Notes under the pieces: generated by a model
Seen by the model: only the letters and a program-made list of their open reading frames with translations
What the model was told of the DNA's origin: nothing
Database searches by the model: none
Made by a program: the position numbers and the translations under genes
Source: Paulinella micropora
Lineage: Eukaryota; Cercozoa; Imbricatea; Euglyphida
Direction: 5' to 3'
Length of the DNA: 64,000 nucleotides
Assembly: GCA_009731375.1 (NCBI GenBank)
Contig: BJOX01000008.1
Span: forward strand, 459,337-523,336
Shown: one piece after another, positions 29,404 to 42,922 of the stretch
Numbering within the stretch: position 1 is the stretch's first letter
Layout of the letters: every line of letters starts with the position of its first letter

Positions 29404-31199
29404 ATGAATTTCGATCCACATATTGACGACGAAGGAACGTACATACGTCGCGTTTTCCTACTTCCGACACGCGAACGCTGTTTCGCCCTCCAACATTACT
29501 TTCATCGCCTCCCGTGTAATGACCCGATTTGTTTCAAGATCCTTCCTACGGACCATTACTACGACGAAGAAAGTGCATGGACGGAAATACGCACGGTCCG
29601 AGAACGATCCTACGAGTGTCTTGTGACCTACCGCGCGGCTTTTTCGACGACTGCAGCATCACTGCCTACTACACCGACGAAAAGGATGCATCATTTTTGC
29701 TACAATTCTTCATGGGCAGCAATTATATGGGACATTCCAACACCATCGAAAGGACAGTGGGAACAGCCAAACTGGACGACTCCGAACTTCGCGAATACCT
29801 TCAAAATGCTCCCAACTGGAATGCGGCATCCCGCACCATAGATGTCAAGGATTCCTTTGCATGCACGTTCCATTGGGTACGCTACGACCATGTCCCGTGG
29901 CACTTGGCACAGTACTTCTTTATGGTCGTTGGAAGCGAAACCGGACTTCGATTCAGTCAGGAGATCCACGTGGTCCAACACCCCCATGATACTGTCCCAT
30001 GCTCAACGGATATTATCAATCCGTATTCTCGGAATAAACGCCTCCGTGGCTACCCCTACGGAGTCCCGGTTATTCGCAGGCATCCGACAGCAAATGAACA
30101 TCGACATTTTCACGAGTGGAACACGACCTCCAATCACCCCCCAACCGCTTACCGCGGAGATGACCATACCCCGTTCGGACGATGGACAAATCTCAAGGCA
30201 GGCCGAATGGAATTGGTCCTCCACTATTTCTACACGGAACTGAAAATGAGCGCTCAGGATCTTACATACGAAGTCTTACTGACAAACGTACCAGGAGGAA
30301 ACTGTACGACGCTTTCCCCTGAAGAAACCAGAGTCAACTATCGTATCGATTTTCCCCACGCCCAGCTCATCCATCCAGGTTTTGACATCCAACCACACCT
30401 ACCAACTGAACGATTACGAGGCTCGTGGCCAGACCCAACCCAGCTCGACGACTCTCCAGCGAGATCTGACAGTAAATCTGGTTCTTCATCAAGTTCCAGC
30501 TCGTCATCCAGCTCGTCATCGAGCTCGTCGAGCAGTTCAAGCTCATTTTCGTTAGCACCGGCCCCAGCTCAGCCCCCATCGGCCCCAGCTTCGCCACCAC
30601 CGGCCCAAGCTCAGCCACCGGCGGCACCATCTCAATCGCCATCGGTTTTAGCGCAGCATCCAGCGGCCCCGGCCCAACCATCAGCGGCCACTGGTTCCGA
30701 CTCATCGGCCGCACCGTTGTTACAAACAACTCGTGCATTTCCTGTCCAACCACAGCCCCCCTCTGGCTGCAAGCCAAATGAGAATAAGAAGCATAAAGAC
30801 GACGACTCGAAGGGAGGCGGACAAGGCCCTTCCTCTTCGTCATCGACAGGCAGTTCGTCATCCAAGCCGATCACAGGACCAACAGCTGCAGCTTCTCCTC
30901 CTCATTCAATGACACGACGTTCGCAACAACCTCCGAACAAGGACGATGAAACCGAGCCACACGGAATTCGATTTCATCCCTTTTCGATTTTCCCTGGCAT
31001 TTTTTGCCTTCAATACATAAACCCATCCCTTCGCACAGATATTCGTTTCGACATTGTTGAAAGGATCAACCAGTGGCATCATTTAGGTTTCATTTTTACC
31101 TCGTATGCTCATGGCAACAGCAACGCAGCCACGGCAACGATGCAGGGTAACACGGACCGGGGGTCCCTCGAACCAAAAGTGGAATCTGGAAGAAGGTGA
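29404..31199 (+). pseudogene. unrecognised long ORF with Ser-rich and Pro-rich tail
   Basis: From ATG 29404 the frame is open to about 29640, where one base change of frame (near 29640-29655) leads into a 500-codon frame ending TGA 31199. The N-terminal two thirds look globular (HWVRYDHVPWHLAQYFFMVV is visible). A (Ser)n run at about 30482-30545 and an Ala/Pro-rich linker follow, then KDDETEPHGIRFHPFSI. No family recognised. A further open stretch at 29225-29404 may be its upstream part. Context suggests a retroelement-encoded or domesticated protein, which is inference. Confidence 0.45.
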
Positions 31200-31449
31200 G
31201 CTTTTTAGTCAATGAAGGTCAACGAACAGGTAATGAGGTCCCGGAACCTCAACCTGACTTCAATAATGGCGCCCGCGAACCTGACTTCAATAATCCCGGA
31301 ACCTCAACCTGACTTCAATAATACGGAGTCTTTGCTTTCAAGCGGGGACACGCTATGGACAACATGCTCACTGGTGCGACTGCAAAAGCCCAACGTGCGG
31401 TTCCAGTAACCGTACACTGTCACCACCAACACCCCCGCGTGCATTCAGT

Positions 31450-33094
31450 GTGTCAGCAATCAATCCAGTAATTGGCCATCGTCTACGCCAAGTGATCGTC
31501 GATGAACTCAACTGCTTCGCCGACTGTGGTATGATCATCCCTTTCTCCATGGACGCTGCCAGATACAACAGTTCTGCTGCCATCAACGGAGTCCTCCCCC
31601 TCAAGGAGAAACGACGCGTATGGATAACCCTTGCTGACCTCCTTGCACCTCTGGGAGGTGATAATATGAGCTTTGCACATTGTTCAAAGTCACCCGTGCC
31701 CCACCTTGGTAACCGAGAGCTCCTTTACGATCTCCCAAAAGGCATCTTTGCCTACTCAGTTCACCAATGTAAGGGCACTCACCCTGTATGGTGCCGATGT
31801 GGAGGCCCAGCCGAATGCCCGACACGCGGTCTGGCCCCTCCGTCACCAAATCAAGCTGCCTCTCCCGAACATCGAGCTGTATTACCAAGGCGACGACTTC
31901 TCGACCATAAACATCCGGTCATCCTCGACAGGTGTTTGGCTCCAGGCCTGCTCCTGTAGCCACTACGGCTCCCGAACCTCGGCCAAGACAAGGCCGACGA
32001 CACCAACGACGCCATAGGCGCAAGGGCCGAAACCAAAACGCCCAGCCTCGACATCCTCCCGCACGTCCAGCCCCATGGTCGGACGTCCCCGAAGGTCGTC
32101 AAAACACCACACGCCTGGCTCAATCATCGGTCGCCCCTCAAGGTCACCGTCAATTTAACACGCTCGCTCGGTCTGGCACTGACTTAACTCAGCACTTGAA
32201 CAATATGCAAAGCCGCGCCTGACAACTAAGTCTGGAGCGCTCTCCAGACCCTATTCAACTGAGGCCGCCTGACCCTGTGGTGCTTCCGACTGGCAGCGCT
32301 TCGCCCATCTCGCACATGGATTCCTCCAAGGAAGACTCCGCACAGACAAGTCCTGACTCTCCATCCGAGCGAGCGGAACACAGCGCGATGCTGACAGGTC
32401 CTAAGTTTCCTACAGAGGCAGTCAACCCGAGCCTCACCAGACTTCAACAAGACCAACTCTGGGCCTCATTCGCAAATACGAACACACTGTTCTTTTCCCT
32501 CGGTACAACCCGAATGCCAAACCAGTTGCGTTCCCATGTCCGCGCTGGACTCCGGCAGAATGCGAAAATCTCTCCAACTGGACTACGAATGCTCTCAACG
32601 CTCTCACATGGAGCTATGCCTCCTCACAACGTACATGGACGAGCCGCAGTCACTCAATTGGAGAACCTGAGAACATCAAGGAGGATATCATTTCGAGATA
32701 CACGGAATACCTATATTCACCGTGTACCCCATGACCACCTTCACCCTACAGCCCCAGACCTTCTGGTCCCCAACTTGCACCTGAACCAAGTTTGTGACAC
32801 ACTCCCAGGCATGGACGCTCCCACTCATGGATCGGCACTCGTGCCCCGCCCTGAACATCATGACCTAACTCTACTCGGCAGTACAAATAGCGCTACTGAA
32901 ACAATGGAGATAAACGTCACTACTCCCCCCAATGTGCCTGAAGTTCTATCCGTTGTGGGTATGACCAACTCTACACATGTTCATATCCCCGACAATCCCT
33001 GCCTTGTACCCCCTTTTACGAACTTCATTGAACCCACTCAAGCCCGACTGGCAGGCCACCCGGGAAGAGCGGAAATGTATGAAAGACCAGCCCC
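31450..33094 (+). pseudogene. frameshifted coding-like remnants
   Basis: Consecutive open stretches in different frames (31450-31790 containing VIGHRLRQVIVDELNCF; 31760-31950 containing NIELYYQGDDFSTINIR; 32277-33173; and KYEHTVLFPRYNPNAKPVAF in another frame near 32470). This looks like a single long pol-type gene broken by many indels. No YxDD box could be read with confidence. It precedes the RNase H remnant directly. Confidence 0.4.
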
Positions 33095-33480
33095 ATGGCT
33101 ACCACACCTTCTTCCCCTGCCAAGCATAAGTCCCGTCCCCATGTCTACCTTCGGACAGACGCCAACCATATAGGCATTACCGGCGCTCTTCATGCTGGCT
33201 CTGACCATCACGCCCCGGTCATCCAATACTTCTTTCACAAGTTTAAGGGCACGGAAACCCGCTACATGCAAGAAGCCTATGGTGTATCTATGGAGTTCAA
33301 CAGTGCCGCTACTACCTCAACGCTAGCGACTTTGAGCTCACCATCGCCACCAGCCCCCAACCACTCAGGTGGTCGGTCATGGCAAACTCGCTACCCTATG
33401 GTCGTCGGATGGGTTCCGAAATATCTACAGACACTGAGACCAGGATCGAATACTCCCCTGGTAAACAACCCCCCCTCCAG
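33095..33480 (+). pseudogene. retrotransposon RNase H-domain remnant
   Basis: The frame contains VYLRTDANHIGITGAL with the RNase H Asp (33158), then PVIQYFFHKFKGTETRY, where Glu of GTETRY takes the second catalytic position. After a frame change near 33300 the other frame gives RYYLNASDFELTIATSP, RWSVMANSLPYG and RIEYSPGKQ. That is the C-terminal pattern of Ty3-type RT-RNase H proteins before the (N)xxAD box. The match to RT_RNaseH_2-type domains is by eye only. Inactive because of the frameshift. Confidence 0.5.
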
Positions 33481-34281
33481 GATGATTCACCTCGTGCCCC
33501 CCGCACGGACTCAGGCGTCCCGATCCCCATTGCTGAAGCTGAAGCTACTTTCCGGCTCCTCGCAACCATTCCACTGCTCAGAGCAGATTCTACTCTGTGG
33601 CTTACCACCGAAGGCACACATGCCGCCTTGGAGATGAAACTCAGATCTCTCCCTTGTCGCATCATCCGCGCTAGTCTAACACCGCGAAACGCTCAAGCCC
33701 CATGGGACTTGGCTATCGTCATCCCGCCGACCGACCGCTCTGTGACCGTCGCGCGGGCTATGTTTTATCTTCGCAAGCCGTTTGCTCTGCTCATGAAAGA
33801 CGACCGATTGACTACATCCCACATCGCACCCTTCCACAGGAAACTGTCGATGCGTGTCATCAAATCGAATTTGAAGACAATTTAGTGTGGTTAGTCTTTG
33901 GCCTTCACATGGAATGGACTTACAGATACCCTCTCGTCGCTACTTCGCACGTTCCTCGTACCACTCAACCGAGTCAACTTTGACATAGGAGTAGACGAGG
34001 ATCAGGGAAACAAGAAAGACCGTCCCATAGTTCACCGACAAGATATAACCCCGGAGATCAACCATCTCTTTCATTCCCTCACGAAGAACAGGAACAATGG
34101 TTGGCTTCCCGCCAAAGTTTTTAAGCACATTCAAGGTATCATCACTACCGGCCAATCCTTCACATTGCACATCATCCAACAAGGCAAAGTCCAAGGAGTA
34201 GCCGCCCCATATCACTCTCGAATGGGTTTTACCCATCGTAATGGCTTCACCCGCCCCCCGCCCAGCGCTTTTCCCACTTGA
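33481..34281 (+). pseudogene. coding-like remnant downstream of RNase H
   Basis: Open stretches in shifting frames (ATFRLLATIPLLRADSTLW; VDACHQIEFEDNLVWLV; INHLFHSLTKNRNNGWLPAK, ending at 34281). An integrase would be expected here, but no HHCC or DDE pattern is seen. Confidence 0.3.
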
Positions 34282-34734
34282 ACGTCATCGTCCCTAGAAA
34301 CATTACGCCATGACCGGCGTACCCATGTAAGTCCTTGATCGCCTCTTGTGCCTGCAGGTCAACTATTATTCTCACCGAACTTGAACCCCTCAGTGGTTAT
34401 ATCTGCACGGCATATTTGGTGCTTCATTGGTCCATCTTGGCTATGTGATACCCGGCCACCTAATTTTCTACGGCTCGACATCGCCTTCCGATATCAACGC
34501 TCGCAACTGTGCCTCAATTGTCCCAGTCCCGCTGCAGATCATGGATATCCGGCCCAGGCTGATCAGCCACTCCCCCTCACTTCTGCCCTACTACTCTTCT
34601 CTCTCGCCCCACTTTCCCTCTCTCTCTGCAGTTTCTGATTTATTATTGGAGTTGTGAGGTGGTATGCGTGAGCAATCTCATTCTCTCCTGTCTCCTCTGC
34701 TGCAGCTAACAAACCTAGCTCATCCGGATAATAA

Positions 34735-34736
34735 GG

Positions 34737-34779
<43 letters not shown>

Positions 34780-35046
34780 TCATCAACCAGCAACAAGCGA
34801 CAAGCAACAGGCAACATGTGACAAGCAACAGACGACAAACGACAAACGACATGCGGCAACAGGCGACAAGCGACAGGTGATAGACGACAACAACAACAAG
34901 CGACGAATGATGATGATGATGGTGGTGGTGGTGGTGGTGAATCAATGATGATGATGATGATGATGATGATGATTATGGTGAATCATTGGTGATGATGATG
35001 GATGATGAATGGTGAATGGTGAATGGTGGATGATGGATGTGGATGA

Positions 35047-35080
<34 letters not shown>

Positions 35081-35355
35081 GGTGGTGATGATGATGGATG
35101 ATGAATGGACGATGATGGATGATGCATGGGTGATGATGGATGAGGATGATGGTGATGGTGATGATGAAGATAATGGTGATGGATGATGATCATGTACGAT
35201 GATGGACGATGATGGACGATGATGGATGATGATGGATGATGATGATGATGATGATGATGAATCATTGGAGATGGACGATGATGGACGATGATGGACGATG
35301 ATGGATGGTGATGGATGATGGATGATTATGGTTGATCGATGATGATGGATGATGA

Positions 35356-35387
<32 letters not shown>

Positions 35388-35423
35388 AAATTGGTGGTGG
35401 TGGAGTATAGGTGGTGGTTGTGG

Positions 35424-35457
<34 letters not shown>

Positions 35458-35492
35458 TGATGATGAATGATGATGATGAATTTTGAAGATGA

Positions 35493-35524
<32 letters not shown>

Positions 35525-35611
35525 TTGGTGGCGGTGAAGTATAGGTGGTGATGGTGGTGGTGGTGGAGTATAGATGGTGATGGATGATGATGATGATGAT
35601 GGATGGTGATG

Positions 35612-35646
<35 letters not shown>

Positions 35647-36185
35647 AGTATAGTTGGTGATGATGATGATGATGCTGATGATGATGTGGTGGTGGTGATG
35701 GTGGTGGTGGCGGTGGTGGTGGCCGCGGTGGTGNNNNNNNNNNNNNNNNNNNNNNNNNNNNNNNNNNNNNNNNNNNNNNNNNNNNNNGGTGGCCACGGTG
35801 GTGGTGGTGGTTTTGGTGATGGTTGTGATGGTGGTGATGGTGGTAATGGTGGCGATGGTAGCGATATCGACGGCGGCGATGATGATGATCATCATCATGA
35901 TCATCATCAAAATGGTGATGGTGATGGTGGTAATGATGATGATGATCATCATCAAAATGATTATCACCAGTACCACCACCATCAAATCCAACATAACAAT
36001 CATCATCATCCATCGTCACCACCACCGCCACCATCACCAAATCCAACTTTACTTTCTTCTTTCTTTCAGTTTCTTCTTACATTTCACGTTGTTGTTGTTT
36101 GATTGTTGACGATGATAAAAGTAATGTTGGATTTGGTGAAGTGGTGGTGGTGGTGATGATGATGATGATGATGATGATGACGACG
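34735..36185 (+). repeat. (ATG)n/(GGT)n compound microsatellite with gap
   Basis: 1.4 kb of GATGAT, GGTGGT and TGGATGATG units, with an N gap at 35734-35787. Poly-His and poly-Met frames are repeat artefacts. A short CAACAGGCGACAAGCGACAAG stretch precedes it. Confidence 0.95.
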
Positions 36186-36239
36186 ACCTTTCCTTGTCAG
36201 TTCTTTCCCCTCTTCTTGTTTGATGTATTGCTTAGTGTT

Positions 36240-37370
36240 GCTTGTTGATTGTTGATTGTTGCTTGTTGCTTGTTGCTTGTTTCTTGTTTCTTGTTTCTTG
36301 TTGCTTTTAGTTTCTTTTACACTTTACCCTTTGATTGTTTGATGGTTGATGACTATTCTAGTAAGTTTTGATTTGGTGGTGGTGGTGGTGGTGATGATGA
36401 TGATGAGATGACCTATCCTGGTCAACTCTCTTTGTGTTTGGTATTGCTTGGTATTCCTTAAACGCTGGTCGTTTGCGGCTTGTTGCTTGTTGCTTGTTGC
36501 TTGTCTTGTCGCTTGTCGCTTGTCGCTTGTCGCTTGTCGCTTGTTGCTTTTGTCGCTTGGCGCTTGTCGCCTGTTGTTTATTGTTGATTCTGTTGTCGCC
36601 TGTCGCTGTCGCTCGTCGCTTGTTGCCTTTCCTTCGTCGGTCGTCGCTCATGGGCTGTCGCTTGTCGCTTGTCGTTTGCAATTGTTGTTTATTTCTTGAT
36701 GCTCCTTGTTGCTTGCCGTCTATCGTTGCTTTGCTGTTGTGCTCTTACTGCTTGCTTGTTTGCTTTTTGCTTGTCGCTTGTCGATTGCTTACGCTATTTG
36801 TCTCTGTTGCTTGGTGGTGGCCATTGCTTCTTGCTGTTTGTTGCTTGTTGCTTTCCGAGCCTTTCCGCTTGTTGCTTGTCGCGTGCTGCATGTTGGTTGT
36901 CGCTGATTGGTTGTTGGTTGTTGCTTGTCCTTTGCTAGTACCGTTGTAGTTTTTTGTTGCTTGTTGCTTGTTGCTGCAGCTGGCTGTTTGTCGCCTGTTG
37001 CTTGTTGCCTGTTGCTTGTTGCTTGTTGCTTGTTGCTTATTTCTTTTGTTTTTGTCGCTTGTCGCTTTGTTGTTGCCTGATTTCGTGTTTTGTATCGCTT
37101 GCCTGCTTGTCGCTTGTCGCTTGTCGCTTGTTGCTTGTTGATGCCGTTTGTCGTTTATCTTTTCTTCTGTTGTCAGTTTCTCGTTATCTTCTTGTCGCTT
37201 GTCGCTTGTCACTTGTAGTCTGTTGTTGAAAGTCCTTTGCTAGTATCCTTTTCTTACTTGTTGTTTGTCCTTTTCTAGATCTAATATTGTTGCTTGTTGC
37301 TTGTTGCTTGTTGTTTTTGTTTATCGCTGGTTCTTGCTGATTGTTGTTTGTTGCTTGTTGTTTGTTATTT
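36240..37370 (+). repeat. heptamer (TTGYYGC) degenerate array
   Basis: About 1.1 kb dominated by TTGTTGC and TTGTCGC heptamers and variants. In one frame it reads as LVACRLSLVAC-type repeats. The bias extends weakly to about 37560. It is related in unit to the satellite at 45.5-46.1 kb. Confidence 0.9.
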
Positions 37371-37599
37371 CGTAGAGTTTATAACTTGTCTTGTTTCTTT
37401 TTGCGGGTCTGTCGCTGTGGTCACGCTTGTGGCTTGTCGGGTCGGGTCGGTTGTTAACGTTGTCGCTTTTTGCTTGAGTTGTTGCTGACTGCTTGCTGCT
37501 CGTTGGTCGTTACTTGTGGTACACCGTTCTCGTTTGTTGTTTGCTGATGATTTTTTACTGCTAGTATTCTTCTTCTCGTCCTCCTTCACCTCATTTCAT

Positions 37600-39100
37600 C
37601 CCCTGAAAGTTAAATGCCCCCGCCCCCCCCCAAACCCCCCCTTCTGGACTTCAAAGTTTTCAATCAAAAGCCGTGACTGAGCTTAGCAATAAATTGTTTA
37701 CGCAATTTTTCCTGAAGTTATTATTATCGGCGATATTTCAGTGGATATCAGTTACAAAAACAAATCTTTATTCATTAATTTTCAATTGCGGTTGAAATGA
37801 ACATGTGACTTCACCGGCCAGCATGAATGTCTTAGTGGATTGGTGAAGTGAAGTCTCCCCTTAATGATTATTAAATATATAAAAACAATCCTTCTTTATT
37901 AATAAGCAAAAGCTGCTTATTGACATGAATAAATAAGCAGTTGCACAAAAATTCACCAAATTTCACAAGCTTCACCAAACTTGTTTTACCGTTTCACGGC
38001 GGTGCAACCAAAACTATACTTTAACCAATGTATATTTTTTCCGAAAGTTGACTTTGTGGAGCTGGTTAGCTAGTCAACTGGGGACGCCTGAGAGACGTGA
38101 AACCTGCTTCTCATATCATTTATACTGTCACACTTCTTAAGATTTAGATTCTCCTCTGCACGACGTTTCGACTTCACTAACTAGTTTTCGATTTCGTTCA
38201 GAAATGATTTCAAACGATTACGTCAAAGATCTTTTTAGAAAAGGTTAATCATTATCTTTTTCCCACTTAAGATGATCTTTTCCCCCGATTTCCTGTGAAC
38301 AAACAGGTTACGGTAATTTGTGGACAAGGGACGGAAATACAATGTTTTACTGTCACGCGTTTTCCGGCGCTGTTCCCAGTCATTTTTTCGCCTATGCCTC
38401 CCAAATCAGTTTGGTTTTCAAATTTACGAACCCGACACTACCCGTTTATGACTGTTTACTAGAAACAAAATGACACTATCCGTTTGAGAACTCAGAACTG
38501 GACACCTCACAATTTACTTTCTACTCTACTCTTGATCTTAAGTTGCATCCAAGCCTGCAAAGAGTTCGATATTAAGTACAAATATAATAGATAAACGATG
38601 TGACCCCTCTACTATTTACTGGTATTTCACCTGCTCTCACAGAGTAAGGACTCAATGCAGCCATAGTGTTCTTAATAGGAGTTCGTTGTATCTGCCTACT
38701 AACTACTTGAAGAGTGAAGTTGTATACAAACTCACAATTCGAATTTTTTCCTTCCAAGTGAAAACTACACACACAGAGTTTGGTGTGTCACGTTCTGTCG
38801 ACAGATCGATTTGGAAAGACACTCTCCTTCAGGAGTGGCTATACAACAACGTATAAGGACAGAGGTAACCAAAAACATATCTGTTTCGACAGATTGTCCA
38901 CCTGCCGTTGCATTTTTGTGTCCCTCCTCTGCCCTCATACACACTATGCAGTCAACCAACACAGTACTATGATGTGTCTGGTTTTGTCGTTTTAGGGTCA
39001 CCCCCTACCTACAGAGTGGAGAACGCCTCCTCCACTGCACATCGCCCTCTCCAACTGCTGCTCTGCGTTCTGGCTCGCTCCTGGCACGTCACGGTCTCCA
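37600..39100. other. AT-rich intergenic sequence, no gene seen
   Basis: No credible coding frame. A poly-C/poly-A stretch occurs at 37620. The region separates heptamer repeats from the next gag-like gene. Confidence 0.5.
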
Positions 39101-39189
39101 TGTGGAATCAATCGCGTCACGACGACCCAGTTTCGAAATTCAACGAGCATAAACGACGGTCGGTTGTCTTGACCCATACCCCATTCTGG

Positions 39190-42100
39190 GCTCTCGTACG
39201 GATACTCTACGTACCGACAAGAAGTTTCAGGAGGAAGTCAAGGCTGGGAAGACTACTTGCCTTCATGCAAACCTCTCTCGTACTCAAACTGTCCAATTTA
39301 TTTACGATTTATTGACCAGTTATGTGAGTGACGAACGAGATATTCTACGAAAGAATCATAAGGATAAGGCTACATAGCTGCCTCAGGTCCCCATTGCACC
39401 TCAAGCCAGCCTAGACCTTCTTCGTAATGCCAATTGGACAGACGCTGAAGTCTACACCCAGTACCTGGGACCTGTTGGATCGTTGGCAGCCGCAGAGAAG
39501 CTCAGGCACGACATTTGTAATGTCATCCCTGTAGAAGTTTTTCATAACTACTACCCAGTTATTGCTTCAACCGCCGGATTGATTGGGTCACTACCGGTTA
39601 CTACTCCTTTGGGTACAGCCAATGGTACTACACCCGCTCCTGCATCGATTCCAACTGGTGCAACCACTTCGTTGCCCGTTGGAAGCTCTTTCGCGCCATC
39701 ATCGGCCCCTACAGCAGCTGTGCCGACTTCGTCGACTTTGGTACTGCCCTCAGCCCCAACATCTACTGTTGCACCGGCACTTCCTCCGTCCGTTCGACCT
39801 TTCATGCCCCCGATACCCAACATGCCCTACCCGACCCCAGACGCTTCGTTCACACGTACTGGACGCCTCGCCCGAGCTGCGACCCCTGCTCCACCGCGCC
39901 CCGTAGTGCAACCTTTGTCGGCTCTACTCGCTGGTAGACCAAATGAGCCGGTGAACCGTTCATTGGCCATGCCATCCTTTCTCGGTACGCTTCTCTCGTC
40001 CCCACAGCGACCTACTATACCCATCGTCGATCAACCCTACGACATCGGCTTGTTCGCCTCCAGTTCGGCACTCAACCCGACGACATCATCTACTGCAGCC
40101 CTCCTCGGTCGTCCGCTGACACCTTCACGCGTGACCCCGAGATTTTCGCCAGCTTCATCCAGCTCAAGTACTAGTACTTTGGCATCAATCCCGGAAGGCC
40201 CTGCACCCATAGCAACGCCTACTGCAACCGAAGCCAAGGCGGATGAAGATGCAGCAGCAAGATTGGCAGCAGAAGTAGAACGCTACGCCACCGAACTTGG
40301 AGAAGCAGAAGCTTGAACGCTACTGCACAAGAACGAGAACGAGAACGAGTGGACGCAGAACGTGTGGCAGCCATCGAACGTGAAGAACAAGAGGACGACA
40401 AAGAGACGAAACAAGCTGATGCTTCCGTCCAGCAGCCCCAGCCCGATGGATCACCATATTCCCATTCGGCGAGCTCCTCCGGCGATGGAGCATCATCCCA
40501 GTCTTAGCCGCCCCGTCGTCTCCTTCGCTCCGGCGTTTCTGGCGCCAACTCAGGCTACTACATGCACACGCTACTATGCCGTTCTGGGTCCGCCCCCGCA
40601 CGCCGCGTTATGTTCATCTTGTCGACTCCGGCAGGAGCTCCGACGGCCGATCAAGCCACCTTCGCGCGCAAATTAGCAGTCAACTACCACGTCGCCAACG
40701 CGCCGATCCAACTGGCCATCATGCACTCCATCAGCAATGTTCGCGCGTGGGGAGACAAAGCCACTGTCGCTATTATGGGCGCCTGTTGGGCCCGCTTCGT
40801 TCGCGTCACCGATTCAGTTCAGCAGGTATGGTGCTCGCCTTCCCTCATCTGGTTACAATTTATCCGCGGCCTTATCCATGGCCGTTTGGATAAGCACGAC
40901 ACACGGAAATCAGCCCTCCAAGCCCTCAACCTAGGACGCTTCAAGAAAGAGCAGCTCTTGGCGTACGTCAACCGATGCATCACGCACTACGACGCCGCAC
41001 GCGTGACCGGTGATCATATGTGACGGCAACCAGATTGAAGATTTGGGCCGCATGCTGACCCCGATGGAGCGTGACCGATGGAACCAACAAGCAGAACAAG
41101 TCATGCTTGCCTTAGGAGCCGGCTGGCCACGCAACCTGGAAGACCTCCTCCCTTGGGCCAGGACCCTTGACCCCAACGTCATGGAAGAATACCTTTTGGG
41201 GATGGAGATCCCGATCCGCACTGACACCGACGATCCAGCTACGTGCAAACGGGACTTTACTCGCCAAGGCCAACTACCCAGCCGCACTGACCGTCGAAGA
41301 CGTCAACAGCCTCGGCAAGTAAAGACAGCCACGGAGAATGCCAACCCCAACCGCCCTGCTCGACAGAAGCGCAAGGCCGACTCCATGGCTATGGCTCAGG
41401 CTGCTCCCTCACAAACATCGCATCGCCCCAACAAGCGTGCGAAGACGACCCACCCGGTAAAGAAGGAACACCCAAACAAGAAGAAGCCGGCACCGCGACA
41501 GCATCTCACGTGAGCCAACGCTGTGGTGATCCCAATGGTGTCCATGTCTACGACCAAGACCGATCCACCGGGCAGACCGTCGAGCCAAGTCAAACGCAAA
41601 CCTTTTACGGGCACCCTGCGCCTACTGCAAGAAGCATAAGAATTTCTTGAAGAAGGATCAACTCCCCAAACATTCGTCTGAGGAGTGTAAGCTTCGTCAA
41701 CAGCGTTGTAACGACGAAGGGAAACACTGCGGTTGGAAGCCATCAGCGGCCGCTGCCCGCAGCACTCCGCGCGCTTTCCACATGACTATCCGGTCCCGCG
41801 CGTCCTCTCCGTTGTTGCCAACGCCTCCTCCTCTCCGTTGTTGCCAATGCCTCCTCCTCTGCGAATTGCAACTATCCCGACCGTGGTCACTGGATGTGTT
41901 TGGTCGCCAAGCATCCCCTCAATCGCCCGTTCATCGGTAAGACCACATGCGCTCTGGACTCGGCCTGCAACTGCAAGGGCGTCGCACGCTTAGCATGGGT
42001 CATGCAGCATGGCTTTACCATCCGGAAGTTGCCCCCTGTGGAGGCACGTTCATCCGTCGGCATCGACGCGGTACTTACCGACGGCATCGAACTCTTTGTC

Positions 42101-42361
42101 TCGGCTAATCCAACGTCACCGCTCCATGCGATCACCATATACGTGTCGACCCACCTACCCGACCGCGTGGATTTGCTCTTCGCCAACGAAGTGGCCGCAC
42201 AAATCATTGACAACTTGTCTATTGATGAGGCACAGAGGATCAAGCCGACTGACTACGTTCCTCTGAAGCCTAAGGCAAGACAGATTGTCTACGGCCTGAG
42301 ACGGAGTTTCATCTCTTCGGCACGCCGCTTCAAGTGGGTGATGTTAGACTACTATTATTAA
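39190..42361 (+). pseudogene. retrotransposon gag/protease-like gene, broken
   Basis: Coding begins at or before 39190 (DKKFQEEVKAGKTTCLHANL), meets an in-frame TAG at 39375-39377 and continues in phase through ANWTDAEVYTQYLG and a long Ala/Pro/Ser-rich region to 40316. After a frameshift a Glu-rich coiled stretch runs to 40507. Further pieces at 40562-41023 and 41010-41513 (IEDLGRMLTPMERDRWNQQ) end in a Lys-rich tail. A knuckle-like motif CAYCKKHKNFLKKD...HSSEEC (C-x2-C ... H-x4-C) lies at about 41620-41690. The last piece (41894-42361) has ALDSACNCKGVARLAW, similar in placement to a retropepsin active site but with DSA instead of DTG/DSG. The gag assignment is moderate, the protease weak. 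Confidence 0.5.
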
Positions 42362-42922
42362 AACAATAATCTATGATAGATACTATATTCTCAGAGCAGA
42401 ACTATAACTTTAATAAGAAAAGGCGCGAACACGACACTTCTGAATCAAGTAAATTGACTGGCCGGATCATGGCTCTAACGACACCGTTACTCCGATACGG
42501 CCGGTCCGTAACTATTAATTAAAATTATTAGTTCCAACACCGTTATTCCTTTTTCATTTCCGACATTACCCGGAGTTACCGTTACTAGGCCTAGGGTAGT
42601 TTGATTTGTCATAAGGACGGACAGTACTAATTCGGTGGCACTTAATTATTTAGTGATACAGTGGACACTATACTTTGCCACTCTAGTGGCAGTATTAACT
42701 TAATCAGTCTTAGTAGAAATTAATATTTCTAGATAAGTAGGGACACAGTCATTATATTTTCCCTCTTTCTTATTTGAATGTTCCGTTACACTTATCTTAG
42801 TTTTGCGACGTATCGTACTGTAGTTGTCGGAATTCTCTTTATTAAATTGCCTTCCCTCCCTTTGGTAGCTTTGTGAGACAGGACCGGTGGACTCTGAAAG
42901 GAGTCGGTAAAGGCCTCTCTAA
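42362..42922. other. AT-rich spacer, possible LTR remnant
   Basis: No gene. It lies between two gag-like regions. No LTR pair could be matched within the window. Confidence 0.4.

Noticed and set aside
34735-36185. Histidine-rich metal-binding protein
   Set aside because: Poly-His arises from ATG/GGT trinucleotide repeats on the opposite strand and the frame crosses an N gap.
36240-37370. Telomere or CRISPR-like array because of the heptamer periodicity
   Set aside because: The TTGYYGC units are degenerate, show no spacers and do not match known telomere repeats such as TTTAGGG.
41894-42361. Confident retropepsin call
   Set aside because: ALDSACN lacks the Gly of the D-T/S-G triad and the flap motif is not visible, so it is only mentioned as a possibility in the gag-like gene.
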